Shown: positions 1-8,439 of the stretch, one piece after another | Position numbering within the stretch: position 1 is the first letter of the stretch | Layout of the letters: the number at the start of each line of letters is the position of its first letter | Origin: Acetatifactor sp. | Lineage (GTDB): Bacteria > Bacillota > Clostridia > Lachnospirales > Lachnospiraceae | Reading direction: 5' to 3' | Length of the DNA stretch: 10,923 nt | Assembly: GCA_024699575.1 (NCBI GenBank) | Contig: JAILPF010000359.1 | Location: 1 to 10,923, forward strand | The notes under the pieces: generated by a model | The model's database searches: none | Told to the model about the DNA's origin: nothing | The model's input: the letters and a program-made list of their open reading frames with translations, nothing else | Translations under genes and position numbers: made by a program

Positions 1-110
1 TATCGATTCAGTTTATGACATTTGGCCTTATATACATCGGACATACCGCCGGTACCGATTTTTTCCAAAATCTCATAGCGGTCTCCTATCATCATTCCTA
101 TCTTAACCAT
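1..110 (-). CDS. prkC: PASTA-type Ser/Thr protein kinase, N-terminal fragment cut by window edge
   Basis: Only the first 36 codons are inside the window. The start ATG is at 110-108, preceded by GGAG with a 7-nt spacer. The visible protein begins [18 protein letters not shown] and continues into a glycine-rich ATP-binding loop, [11 protein letters not shown], at about residues 20-30. This is subdomain I of a Hanks-type kinase. Kinases of this family that follow a PP2C gene in Firmicutes are PrkC/Stk1: a cytosolic kinase domain, one membrane segment and extracellular PASTA repeats that bind muropeptides. The catalytic core, membrane segment and PASTA repeats lie outside the window, so the PASTA assignment rests on gene order and the N-terminal sequence. 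The gene starts 22 nt after the phosphatase stop. Nearby Met6 and Met7 are alternative starts but have no better ribosome binding site. Confidence 0.88.
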   Translation of the reverse strand, partial: MVKIGMMIGDRYEILEKIGTGGMSDVYKAKCHKLNR

Positions 111-132
111 ATAGTTTCTCCATTCTAAATTC

Positions 133-879
133 TCAGCATTCCTTACGACTCTGTCCGAGGGGCTCAATCAGGATAACTGAAATATTATCTCTTCCCCCAC
201 TTTTGTTGGCCGCTTCCACGAGCTTTTCAGCACCTTCTACAATGTCTCTCGCTCCGCTGAGTATCATGCGGATTTCCTCATCCTCCAACATATTGGTAAG
301 TCCATCCGAGCACATAAGTACAATGTCGCCTTCTGTCATCTCTACCGTAAAGTAGTCAGGCTCCACATTTTCTCCTGCTCCAACCGCCCGGGTAATAATG
401 TTCTTATCCGGATGATTTCTTGCTTCATCTTTGTCAAGTCCACCCCTTCTGACCATCTCGGCCACCCAGGAGTGATCTCTTGTAATCTGTCTGATTTTAT
501 CATTGACAACATATAATCTGCTGTCTCCTACATTTGCAACCTGCAAAAATCTTCCAAGGCACGTGGCAGCCACCACCGTGGTACCCATCCCTTTCATGTC
601 AGATTCCTCACTTGCTTTCTTTCTGATAACCGTATTTGCAGCTTCTATGGCTTTTCCCAGAATTTTCACCGGATTCTTTTCAAAAGATTTTTCAATCTCT
701 CCCACCATTGTTTCCACCGTCAATTTGGATGCATAATCACCGGCATTATGACCCCCCATCCCATCTGCCACGATAAAAACATTTGGCAGATTACCGATGG
801 GGTTCTCCTGAGTAAATACATAATCTTGATTTTCTTTTCTTTTTTTTCCTACATCGGTTATGGAAAACGTCTTAAGCAC
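133..879 (-). CDS. prpC: PP2C-family Ser/Thr phosphatase (Stp/PrpC type)
   Basis: A soluble metal-dependent phosphatase that removes phosphate from Ser/Thr, expected to reverse the action of the kinase encoded just downstream. From the GTG at 879 it is 248 aa, the usual length for PrpC/Stp1. PP2C motifs occur in order: ENQD (16-19, metal Asp19), VADGMGG (37-43, metal Asp39), GTT (99-101), [10 protein letters not shown] (114-123), DHS (135-137), CSDGLTNML (190-198, Asp192) and GGRDNIS (228-234, Asp231). All metal-binding aspartates are present and there is no signal peptide or membrane segment. I chose GTG because GGAGG at 893-889 lies 9 nt upstream and the protein then begins [10 protein letters not shown], right at the domain start. 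An ATG at 930 would add 17 residues unlike the family and a 59-bp overlap with rlmN. The chosen start overlaps the rlmN stop by 8 nt (GTGCTTAA), implying translational coupling. Confidence 0.95.
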   Translation of the reverse strand: MLKTFSITDVGKKRKENQDYVFTQENPIGNLPNVFIVADGMGGHNAGDYASKLTVETMVGEIEKSFEKNPVKILGKAIEAANTVIRKKASEESDMKGMGTTVVAATCLGRFLQVANVGDSRLYVVNDKIRQITRDHSWVAEMVRRGGLDKDEARNHPDKNIITRAVGAGENVEPDYFTVEMTEGDIVLMCSDGLTNMLEDEEIRMILSGARDIVEGAEKLVEAANKSGGRDNISVILIEPLGQSRKEC

Positions 880-1921
880 GTCCCTTTTCCTCCAATTTAT
901 AGCTACGGCGGAGCTGCCCGCAGGCACCATCTATATCTCTGCCCATTTCCCTTCTAATTGTACAGTTTATTTTGTTTTTTTCAAGTATATTTTTGAACCG
1001 CTGTATTCTGTCGGCGTTTGACTGAACGTAATCCCGCTCCTTTATAGGATTGACAGGAATCAGATTAATATGACAGCAGAGAGGCTTCGCAAGTGCAATC
1101 AATTCCTCAGCATCCTCATCTGTGTCATTTACTCCGCCCACCAGACTGTACTCAAAAGTAATTCTCCGACCGGTTCGGTCAAAATAATAACGGCATACAT
1201 CCATCAGCTCATCAATCGAATAGCTGTTGGCAATCGGCATAATATTTCTTCGTTTCTCATCCGTCGTTGCATGAAGAGATAATGCAAGCGTAATCTGAAG
1301 ATGTTCGTCCGCAAGTTGTCTCATTCGGGGGACAATACCGCAGGTGGACACCGTAACATTTCTCTGACTGATATTCAGCCCGTTCTCATCCGTCAAAAGT
1401 CGAAGAAATTTCAGGAGGTTATCATAGTTATCCATGGGTTCTCCCGTTCCCATCACAACCACATTGGACACCCTCTCCCCGGTACTTCTCGTAATCGAAT
1501 ATATCTGATCCAGCATCTCAGCAGGAGTCAGATTTCTCTCAAGACCATCCAGGGTGGATGCACAGAATTTACATCCCATACGGCATCCTACCTGTGAGGA
1601 GATACAGACACTGTTCCCATGCTTATAACGCATCCAGACACTCTCCACCACATTGCCATCCCGCAGGGCAAATAAAAATTTCTTGGTGCCATCCAGCTTG
1701 GATTCCTGCACACGCACAGTTTCCAACGTCGTGTACTCAAAATTTTCATTACATTTTTCACGGAACTCCTTTGAGAGATTTGTCATATCCTCAAAGCCGG
1801 GAACCAGCTTCACATGCATCCAGTCATACATCTGTTTTGCACGAAAAGCTTTCTGTCCCATGTTGCTCATCACCTCGGTGAGTTCCTTTAGATCGAGGGA
1901 TTTAATATCTATTTTCTGCAT
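872..1921 (-). CDS. rlmN: Dual-specificity 23S rRNA A2503 / tRNA A37 C2-methyltransferase RlmN
   Basis: A radical-SAM enzyme that methylates C2 of A2503 in 23S rRNA and, in studied homologues, A37 of some tRNAs. Numbering is from the ATG at 1921 (349 aa, a normal length). The [4Fe-4S] motif CRMGCKFC gives Cys113, Cys117 and Cys120. The two catalytic cysteines of the ping-pong mechanism are also present: Cys106 in SVCISSQVGC, and Cys334 in DGACGQLRR near the C-terminus. GTGEPMDNY (about 158-166) is the SAM-contacting motif. Keeping Cys334 argues for RlmN; Cfr shares the two cysteines, but the overall sequence and housekeeping context fit RlmN. An ATG at 1927 is in frame, but AAGG at 1933-1930 is only 2 nt from it and 8 nt from the ATG at 1921, so I prefer the latter. 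The gene starts 12 nt after the rsmB stop and overlaps the phosphatase start by 8 nt. Confidence 0.96.
   Translation of the reverse strand: MQKIDIKSLDLKELTEVMSNMGQKAFRAKQMYDWMHVKLVPGFEDMTNLSKEFREKCNENFEYTTLETVRVQESKLDGTKKFLFALRDGNVVESVWMRYKHGNSVCISSQVGCRMGCKFCASTLDGLERNLTPAEMLDQIYSITRSTGERVSNVVVMGTGEPMDNYDNLLKFLRLLTDENGLNISQRNVTVSTCGIVPRMRQLADEHLQITLALSLHATTDEKRRNIMPIANSYSIDELMDVCRYYFDRTGRRITFEYSLVGGVNDTDEDAEELIALAKPLCCHINLIPVNPIKERDYVQSNADRIQRFKNILEKNKINCTIRREMGRDIDGACGQLRRSYKLEEKGRA
889..893 (-). promoter_or_regulatory. prpC: Ribosome binding site that fixes the phosphatase GTG start
   Basis: GGAGG on the minus strand, inside the last codons of rlmN and 9 nt before the GTG at 879. It is the reason for choosing the GTG over the ATG at 930, which lies upstream of this site. 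Confidence 0.8.
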
Positions 1922-1933
1922 GCTCATTTCCTT

Positions 1934-3232
1934 CTACCGTTCTCTCCTAAGCTTCGCAAAGAAAAATCCATCTGTTTCCTGAAAGCCGGGAAGCAGCTGC
2001 ACTCCTTCTTTGTCTATGGAAAACGGAAACCGTTCACAAATCCACTGAACCATCTCTTCATTTTCGGCAGGATTGATGGTGCAGGTACTGTACAATAATG
2101 TTCCACCCGGTTTCACATATCGCCAGCTGTTTTCAACGATGGACTTCTGCAATGCTGTAATCTCTGCCAGGCTCTGCGGACTTACGTGATACTTGATGTC
2201 TCTCTTTTTCCCCATCACACCAAGCCCGGAGCAAGGAACATCCATAAAAACAACATCTGCTGTCTCCAAAAAACGTTCATCCGGGACTGTTGCATCCCAG
2301 ACCTCGACCTGTACATTTCCAAGGCGCATTCTCTCAAGATTCTCCTGAATACGGGCTGTCTTGGGCTCAGAGACATCTCTGGCAAGAACCTTTTTTGCCA
2401 TCTCTGCAGCAAGCATAGTTTTTCCTCCGGGTGCTGCACAGATATCCATTACGAAATCATCCGGGGCAATATCCGCAGCCTCCACTGCCATCGCAGAGCT
2501 GGCATCCTGTACAACAAAATAACCTTCCGCATATCCGGGCAGATTTTCCACTCCTTCCAGATGATATGCCAGATAAATATAAGGAAGAAGACTACTCTGA
2601 TGAAGTTCCACTCCCTGTTCTTTTATCTTTCCAAGAATCTTGTCTTTGGTTTTGTCATCCAAGTCTTTACGAAAACGAAGTGAAACCGGATGAATCCGAA
2701 GCATTCCCTCCAGAATTTTCTCCGTGCCCTCTCTCCCGTATCTTGAAAGCCACTGCATAACAATCCATTCCGGCATGGAATACTTTACCTGAAGATATTT
2801 CACCGGCTCCGTCCTATCATCCGGCAGGGGAAGCGCGGACTTGCCTGCAGATACTTTTCTGAGCACAGCATTGACAAAGCCCTTTAGATTCTGAAATTTT
2901 CTCTTTCCTGCCAGTTTACATGCCTCATTTACAGCTGCAGAATCCGGCACGCTGTCCATATAGACAATCTGGTACACGCCCATCCGCATAAGACATCGGA
3001 TGAATGGCTTCATTTTTCTGACAGGGACACTGGAATACTCATCCAGATAATAATCCAACTCAATCTTGCGCTCAAGCACGCCTTCTGTCAGACGTTTGAT
3101 AAAAGCTTTGTCCCTTCCATCCAGGAAATCATATTTATCTAAAACTGCTTTCAATACATTGTGGGAAAGTGCCTCGCCCCTCTCCAGTGAAAGAAGGGTA
3201 TCCAGCACAATCTCCCTGACATTTTCTGCCAT
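1934..3232 (-). CDS. rsmB: 16S rRNA m5C967 methyltransferase RsmB (Sun/Fmu)
   Basis: A SAM-dependent RNA cytosine-5 methyltransferase that modifies C967 (E. coli numbering) of 16S rRNA. The 432-aa protein has the family's two-part build. Residues about 1-135 are a NusB-like RNA-binding domain (VREIVLDTLL start, then the SVPDSAAVNEACKLA and LKGFVNAVLRK helices). The Rossmann methyltransferase domain follows. SAM motif I is DICAAPGGKT (263-272). Motif IV is DVPCSGLGVMGKKRDIKY with Cys334, and motif VI is YSTCTINPAENE with the nucleophile Cys384. The protein ends with the usual TDGFFFAKLRR. The start ATG at 3232 has AGGA with a suitable spacer inside GAGGATATCGC. It lies 29 nt after fmt and 12 nt before rlmN. 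All catalytic residues are intact. Confidence 0.96.
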   Translation of the reverse strand: MAENVREIVLDTLLSLERGEALSHNVLKAVLDKYDFLDGRDKAFIKRLTEGVLERKIELDYYLDEYSSVPVRKMKPFIRCLMRMGVYQIVYMDSVPDSAAVNEACKLAGKRKFQNLKGFVNAVLRKVSAGKSALPLPDDRTEPVKYLQVKYSMPEWIVMQWLSRYGREGTEKILEGMLRIHPVSLRFRKDLDDKTKDKILGKIKEQGVELHQSSLLPYIYLAYHLEGVENLPGYAEGYFVVQDASSAMAVEAADIAPDDFVMDICAAPGGKTMLAAEMAKKVLARDVSEPKTARIQENLERMRLGNVQVEVWDATVPDERFLETADVVFMDVPCSGLGVMGKKRDIKYHVSPQSLAEITALQKSIVENSWRYVKPGGTLLYSTCTINPAENEEMVQWICERFPFSIDKEGVQLLPGFQETDGFFFAKLRRER

Positions 3233-3261
3233 GCGATATCCTCATTTCTATTCAAACATTT

Positions 3262-4194
3262 CTATCCTAAAATTTCTCCGGCCATAACCTTTACACCAAG
3301 CAGGAAATCATGCGTACTCATACGTTTCTTTCCTTCCAGCTGCACTTCCTTTACCGCTAAAAGTCCCTTTCCGGTTGCCACTTTGAAGTCCTCTTTCGTC
3401 ACTTCAACGATTTCTCCGCACTGACCGTCTACAGAAAGTTTCTCCAGTGGAACAGCCTTCCAGATTTTAAGCTGTTTGCCCTTGTACGTAGTATAAGCAC
3501 TGGGCCATGGATTCAGTCCCCGGATTAATCGGTCAATCACAACTGCATCCTTCGCAAAATCAATACATCCGAGAGTCTTTTTAATCATAGGAGCGTAACA
3601 GCTTAATTCATCCTGCTGCTTTTGGGGAGTGAGTTTTCCTTGAACCAAAAGTTCCAGTGCCTCAACAATTGCTTCGCCACCCGCTTCCATCAACTTGTCA
3701 TGCAGTGTTTCAAAAGTCTCATCCTGTGCAATTGCCACCTTTTTACAATATAGCATATCTCCTGTATCGATTCCGGCATCCATCTGCATAATAGTAACTC
3801 CGGTCTCCTTTTCCCCATCCAGAATCACATGCTGGATAGGAGATGCACCTCTGTATTTCGGCAAAAGCGAAGCATGAATATTCAGGCATCCGTATCTTGG
3901 CATATCCAATATCTCCTGAGATACAATCTGCCCGAAGGCAGCTACCACAAACACGTCTGCCTCATAGCTTCGAAGTGTCTCAACAGCTTCCGGTGTCTTA
4001 ATCTTCACAGGCTGAAAAACCGGAATCTGATGCTTTACCGCACACTCTTTCACAGGGGAGAAAATCAGTTTATCACTTCTTCCCTTCGGCTTATCCGGCT
4101 GAGTTACCACCAATGTTATCTCATGTCCTGCATCAATCAATGATTCCAGCGCACCGGCTGCAAAGTCCGGTGTTCCCATAAATACTATTTTCAT
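3262..4194 (-). CDS. fmt: Methionyl-tRNA formyltransferase
   Basis: Transfers a formyl group from 10-formyltetrahydrofolate to Met-tRNA(fMet), making the initiator for bacterial translation. The protein is 310 aa, typical for Fmt. It opens with MKIVFMGTPDFA, the usual N-terminus of the formyltransferase fold. The folate/catalytic segment is NIHASLLPKYRGASPIQ (106-122), giving catalytic Asn106 and His108, and the third catalytic residue is the second Asp of DTGDM (Asp146). The C-terminal part (about 205-310) is the OB-like tRNA-binding domain, with the expected RGLNPWPSAYT segment before it. The start at 4194 has AGAGG with a 9-nt spacer, 15 nt after the def stop. Pairing with def is classical because deformylase removes the formyl group this enzyme adds. 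Confidence 0.97.
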   Translation of the reverse strand: MKIVFMGTPDFAAGALESLIDAGHEITLVVTQPDKPKGRSDKLIFSPVKECAVKHQIPVFQPVKIKTPEAVETLRSYEADVFVVAAFGQIVSQEILDMPRYGCLNIHASLLPKYRGASPIQHVILDGEKETGVTIMQMDAGIDTGDMLYCKKVAIAQDETFETLHDKLMEAGGEAIVEALELLVQGKLTPQKQQDELSCYAPMIKKTLGCIDFAKDAVVIDRLIRGLNPWPSAYTTYKGKQLKIWKAVPLEKLSVDGQCGEIVEVTKEDFKVATGKGLLAVKEVQLEGKKRMSTHDFLLGVKVMAGEILG

Positions 4195-4209
4195 GCAAAT
4201 TAACCTCTT

Positions 4210-4692
4210 CTATTCTTCTTCATCCTCTTCCATCACAGTATCCATCAGGTCGCCCTCAACCTTTTCCACATAGATATGTCCATCAAGGTGATCCAGCTCA
4301 TGGCAGATTGCTCTTGCCAAAAGTTCTTCTCCCTCCAGTGTAAAAGGCTTCATATTAATATCCAGAGCTTCTGCTTTTACATAATTGGGTCTTGTAACAA
4401 TCCCACATTTTCCGGGTACACTAAGGCATCCCTCCTGTCCGGTCTGTTCTCCATCCGTAGCAATAATCCTGGGATTAATCAATACATACGGATCCTCTCC
4501 TGTCACATCAATAACTACAATACGTTTTAATATTCCCACCTGTGGTGCGGCAAGACCCACTCCGTTTGCCTCATACATGGTCTCCAGCATGTCTTCAATC
4601 AAATCTTTGATGCGCGGAGTCATCTCGGTAACTTCCTTACATTTTTTTGTCAGCACTTCATCTCCGTATTCTCTGATATTTCGAATAGCCAT
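4210..4692 (-). CDS. def: Peptide deformylase
   Basis: A metalloenzyme that removes the N-formyl group from nascent polypeptides. All three family motifs are visible in the 160-aa protein: GVGLAAPQVG (44-53), EGCLSVPG (87-94, metal ligand Cys89) and HELDHLDG (131-138, the HExxH motif with ligands His131 and His135 and catalytic Glu132). The length and EGCLS motif fit the short bacterial form. The C-terminus is a run of acidic residues (EEDEEE), common in Clostridial homologues and probably disordered. The start ATG at 4692 is preceded by AAAGGA with about an 8-nt spacer, 36 nt after the priA stop. fmt follows 15 nt downstream. Confidence 0.97.
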   Translation of the reverse strand: MAIRNIREYGDEVLTKKCKEVTEMTPRIKDLIEDMLETMYEANGVGLAAPQVGILKRIVVIDVTGEDPYVLINPRIIATDGEQTGQEGCLSVPGKCGIVTRPNYVKAEALDINMKPFTLEGEELLARAICHELDHLDGHIYVEKVEGDLMDTVMEEDEEE

Positions 4693-4728
4693 TTTTCTCT
4701 TCCTTTCTTTATTGCAAATTCATTTATC

Positions 4729-6954
4729 CTATAAAGTATTCATCGGGTCAAAATCAAACAAAACAGTCTCCGGGTATTTTTCACTTTTCAACAGTTCCTC
4801 CAGCATATCCTTCACACTTACCAGTCTGTTATATTCTGTATCCTTGATATAGAAAACAAACCTGAAGATATCTTTTATCTTGCCGATGGATGCCGGAGCC
4901 GGTCCGATAACCAATATGTTTTGATCAAAGTTTCGTACTCTCACTGCAAGATATCCTGCCAGTTCTGTTCCTCTTTCCTCAGACTGACTGTATATCTGTA
5001 CTGCCAGCATATGTGCAACCGGAGGATATCCCAGCATTTCCCGATACAGAATTTCCTCCTGATAGAAGCCCTGATAATCCTGGGCTGCGGCATAGGTAAC
5101 CGCATAGTGTTCCGGCTGATATGTCTGTATCACAGCCTCTCCCGGAAGTTTTCCTCTCCCGGCTCTTCCAACAGCCTGTGTCAAAAGCTGAAACGTTCTC
5201 TCGCCGGCTCTGTAATCTCCTGCTGCCAGAGACAAGTCTGCAGCCAGAATACCAACCAGCGTCACCCTCGGGAAATCATGTCCCTTTACAATCATCTGCG
5301 TTCCCACGAGTACATCCGCCTCACCGTTCGCAAAGGCGGAAAGAATTTTTTCATAACTTTCTTTCGTCTTTGTGGTATCAGCATCCATACGCAATACTCT
5401 GACACGCGGAAACATTTCTTTTAGCTTTTCCTCTATCTGCTGGGTCCCCGCGCGGAATCCACTGATATATTTGGAACCGCACTGCGGACAGATCTTAGGC
5501 TTTGGCTCGGTATAGCCACAATAATGACAAATAAGCTGTCCATTTCCGTGTTCTGATAATGACACATCGCAGTGCGGACATTTCATAACATGTCCACATG
5601 CCCTGCAGGAAATGAACCCTGCATATCCACGCCTGTTTAAGAACAAGATGGATTGCTCCTGCCTGGCGAGCCTGTCCGCCAATAACTCCTGAAGCTTTCT
5701 GCTAAAAATGGATCGGTTACCTTCTTTTAACTCCTGCCTTAAGTCCACCGTATGAACTGTCGGCAGGCTTCCGCCCGTCAGTCTCTCATTCAACTCAAAC
5801 AGCTTGATTTCCCCCAGGCTTGCTCTGTAGTAAGCTTCCATGGAAGGAGTCGCCGATCCCAAAACCACCATGGCGTCCTGTAATTTCGCAACCTCAAAAG
5901 CAGTCTCCCTGGCATGATATTTCGGTGCTGCTTCGCTTTTATAACTTCCCTCATGTTCTTCATCCATCACAATTAATCCCAGATTGGGAAAGGGGGTAAA
6001 CAGAGCAGACCTTGGACCGATTATCACATCGATTTCTCCCCGCTTGGCTCTCTCACACTGATCGTATTTTTCTCCCGGGGAAAGCGTGGAATTCATCACG
6101 CTGACCCGATCTCCAAAGCGTTTGTAAAAACGAAGCAACGTCTGATAAGTAAGGGCAATCTCAGGAATCAGCATAATTGCCTGTCTGCCCCGGTCGATCA
6201 CTTCCTGAATCAGCTGCATATACACTTCTGTTTTACCACTTCCGGTAATTCCATGAATCAGATAGCTTCCCCGTTCCCCGCCGTCAAAATCCTGCATTAC
6301 TTCCGTGACAATTCTGGCCTGGTTGACGCTGAGTTTGTTTGGTACCTCTTCTTTTGTCTTCACTCTTACAGGATTACGATATCCTGTCTCGCTAACAACT
6401 CTGACCGCCCCGGCCTTTTCCAGACTGTTTATGGTTGATGCAGAGATTCCCAGTTTTGATGTAATCCACTCTCTTGGTATGATTTCCTGATTAAGAAGTT
6501 CCCTAAGCAGTCTTGCTTTTGCCGTCTGATGCTTTCTCTCACACTCTCCGTAGAGTGCAATCAATTCCTCTCTTCCAATCAAACGCTGCACATATTTATG
6601 TTCCAATTGTTTTACCGATTGCTTTGCCGGAAGTACAGTCTTTAGAGCCTGAATCATGGTGGCGCCATAGTTTTTTCGTATCCACCCTGCCAGTGCAATC
6701 ATCTTATCTTCCACAGATACATCCTTTTCTCCCAGCCCTGCTATCTCCTTCATGCGAGCCGGATCAAAATTACAGGTATCCGATATGGAAGTCACATATC
6801 CCTTGATGATTCGATTTCCATTGCCGAAAGGAATCGTAACGCACATACCTATTTCCAGAATATCCATCAGTTTTTCGGGAATGCGGTACTGAAAAGGTCT
6901 ATCCAGTTTTTCATGGGAAATATCTACGATAACATCTGCGTACAATTCCCTCAT
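4729..6954 (-). CDS. priA: Primosomal protein N', replication-restart helicase PriA
   Basis: A superfamily 2 helicase that recognises abandoned forks and D-loops, unwinds in the 3'-5' direction and reloads the replicative helicase. At 741 aa it is in the usual PriA size range. The N-terminal 3'-end/DNA-binding region (about 1-105) begins with YADVIVDISHEKLDRPFQY. A winged-helix region follows, then Walker A GITGSGKT (235-242), Walker B DEEH (331-334), motif III GSATPSMEAY (366-375), and motifs V and VI (GTQMIVKGHDFP 551-562, QAVGRAGRGKLPGEA 593-607). Eight cysteines at 450, 453, 459, 462, 477, 480, 489 and 492 form the two-zinc module inserted between the helicase lobes. All catalytic residues are intact. 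The start ATG at 6954 has AGAGG 8-9 nt upstream and is 12 nt after the murE stop. Confidence 0.97.
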   Translation of the reverse strand: MRELYADVIVDISHEKLDRPFQYRIPEKLMDILEIGMCVTIPFGNGNRIIKGYVTSISDTCNFDPARMKEIAGLGEKDVSVEDKMIALAGWIRKNYGATMIQALKTVLPAKQSVKQLEHKYVQRLIGREELIALYGECERKHQTAKARLLRELLNQEIIPREWITSKLGISASTINSLEKAGAVRVVSETGYRNPVRVKTKEEVPNKLSVNQARIVTEVMQDFDGGERGSYLIHGITGSGKTEVYMQLIQEVIDRGRQAIMLIPEIALTYQTLLRFYKRFGDRVSVMNSTLSPGEKYDQCERAKRGEIDVIIGPRSALFTPFPNLGLIVMDEEHEGSYKSEAAPKYHARETAFEVAKLQDAMVVLGSATPSMEAYYRASLGEIKLFELNERLTGGSLPTVHTVDLRQELKEGNRSIFSRKLQELLADRLARQEQSILFLNRRGYAGFISCRACGHVMKCPHCDVSLSEHGNGQLICHYCGYTEPKPKICPQCGSKYISGFRAGTQQIEEKLKEMFPRVRVLRMDADTTKTKESYEKILSAFANGEADVLVGTQMIVKGHDFPRVTLVGILAADLSLAAGDYRAGERTFQLLTQAVGRAGRGKLPGEAVIQTYQPEHYAVTYAAAQDYQGFYQEEILYREMLGYPPVAHMLAVQIYSQSEERGTELAGYLAVRVRNFDQNILVIGPAPASIGKIKDIFRFVFYIKDTEYNRLVSVKDMLEELLKSEKYPETVLFDFDPMNTL

Positions 6955-6966
6955 TTATAATACCTC

Positions 6967-8430
6967 TTATCGTCCCTGCAAAATATCCCGGATTAAATCT
7001 CTTTCATCCATGGGATATTTTACTCCTTTTATCTCTTGGTAATCCTCATGCCCCTTTCCGGCAAGCACAATGATATCTCCCGGTTCTCCATGGGCAATTG
7101 CATAAGCGATTGCCTCTTTACGGTCACAGATTTCCACATATTTTCCCGAGGTTTTTCCGATACCAGCCTTAATGTCATCGATAATAGCCTGAGGTTCTTC
7201 AAATCTCGGATTATCGGAAGTTATGATGGTCAAATCAGCCAGATTTCCGCTGACCTCTCCCATCTCAAATCGTCTCTGTCTGGAACGGTTTCCTCCACAT
7301 CCAAAGAGGCAGACCAGCCGATGGGGCTCATACTCCTTTAACGTGGTCAGCAGGCTTTCAAGCGCCATTGCATTGTGCGCATAATCAATCAATAAGGTAA
7401 AGTCATCCGATACTTTCACCATCTCGATACGTCCCTTTACATGAATCGAGAGCAGCGCTTTTTGGATATCCTTCGCCTTTACCCCAAAGTGCCTGCAGAT
7501 TGCAATAGCAGTCAATGCGTTATATACGCTGAATCTTCCCGGAGTCGGCACTTCTACATCAAAATCCATAAGTCCTGTCACGTGGAATGCAACCCCAAGT
7601 TCACCGGGCTTATGTACAAGTCTTAGATTCTCTGCACGAAGGGCACAATCTTCTCCCATTCCAAAGCTTTCCAGTTCGCAGGTATGTCCCTCCACAACAT
7701 TTTGCCAGTGAGAATCATCTCCGTTCACTATTCCTACCTTACACTGTCTGAACAGAAGTCCCTTGCATGCCATATACTCTTCAAAGCTGGAATGTTCATT
7801 GGGTCCGATATGGTCCGGCTCCAGATTGGTAAAAATACCGTAATCAAAAAGAAAGCCTTGGGTTCTATGCAGCATCAATGCCTGTGAGGAAACCTCCATC
7901 ACTACAGTGTCTAGTCCTGCATCCACCATCTGCGCAAAATATTGTTGTAACAGGTAAGACTCGGGGGTCGTATTCTCTGCATGGATATGCGTTTCTCCGA
8001 TAATCACTTCAATGGTTCCGACCAGTCCCACCTTATGCCCCGCATTTTCCAAAATGGATTTCACAAGATATGTGCTTGTGGTCTTACCCTTTGTACCGGT
8101 AATTCCAATCACCTTTAATCGTTCAGCAGGATGTCCGAACCATGCGGCAGATAGGAATGCCATGGCATATCTGGTATTCTCCACTTTGATGACAGTGACC
8201 TCAGACTCTGCATCCAAATCTACATCCTTTGATACCACCAGCACGGATGCTCCTTCTTTTACAGCCTGCACCGCAAAATCGTGTCCGTCAAACTTAGCAC
8301 CTTCAATGCATAGAAATAAACAGTTCTTTTCCACTTTTCTGGAATCATATACTACAGCTGAAACATCTTTGTCCAGTTGTCCCCTTACACACTCATATGA
8401 AATATCTTTTAATAGTTCTTTCAAATACAT
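6967..8430 (-). CDS. murE: UDP-MurNAc-tripeptide synthetase MurE, predicted meso-diaminopimelate-adding
   Basis: A cytosolic ATP-dependent ligase that adds the third amino acid to UDP-MurNAc-L-Ala-D-Glu in peptidoglycan precursor synthesis. The 487-aa protein has the Mur ligase three-domain layout. The N-terminal UDP-binding domain carries YDSRKVEKNCLF (28-39). The central ATPase domain has P-loop GITGTKGKTT (109-118), TTPES (154-158), EVSSQA (179-184), and the segment around Lys223 that fits the carbamylated lysine. The C-terminal domain has IDYAHN (348-353) and DNPRFEEP (406-413). DNPR is the motif whose arginine contacts meso-diaminopimelate; lysine-adding enzymes differ here. Oddly, the EVSSQA and DHIGPNEHSSFEEY (206-219) segments resemble the streptococcal branch rather than the E. 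coli type. The start at 8430 has GCGAGG (8445-8440) with a 9-nt spacer. It follows a 264-bp structured gap and is probably the first gene of the operon. Confidence 0.93.
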   Translation of the reverse strand: MYLKELLKDISYECVRGQLDKDVSAVVYDSRKVEKNCLFLCIEGAKFDGHDFAVQAVKEGASVLVVSKDVDLDAESEVTVIKVENTRYAMAFLSAAWFGHPAERLKVIGITGTKGKTTSTYLVKSILENAGHKVGLVGTIEVIIGETHIHAENTTPESYLLQQYFAQMVDAGLDTVVMEVSSQALMLHRTQGFLFDYGIFTNLEPDHIGPNEHSSFEEYMACKGLLFRQCKVGIVNGDDSHWQNVVEGHTCELESFGMGEDCALRAENLRLVHKPGELGVAFHVTGLMDFDVEVPTPGRFSVYNALTAIAICRHFGVKAKDIQKALLSIHVKGRIEMVKVSDDFTLLIDYAHNAMALESLLTTLKEYEPHRLVCLFGCGGNRSRQRRFEMGEVSGNLADLTIITSDNPRFEEPQAIIDDIKAGIGKTSGKYVEICDRKEAIAYAIAHGEPGDIIVLAGKGHEDYQEIKGVKYPMDERDLIRDILQGR

Positions 8431-8439
8431 ATCAATAAA

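Noticed and set aside
880..930. N-terminal extension of the phosphatase from an ATG at 930
   Set aside because: The extra 17 residues are the rlmN C-terminal coding region in another frame, lie upstream of the GGAGG at 893-889, and precede the normal PP2C start.
2186..2683. 165-codon open frame on the plus strand inside rsmB
   Set aside because: It lies wholly antisense to a well-supported rsmB with intact motifs, its product resembles no family I recognise, and no ribosome binding site supports it.
4921..5424. 167-codon open frame on the plus strand inside priA
   Set aside because: It is antisense to the conserved zinc-module and motif V/VI region of priA; its cysteines and composition are what the reverse complement of that region gives.
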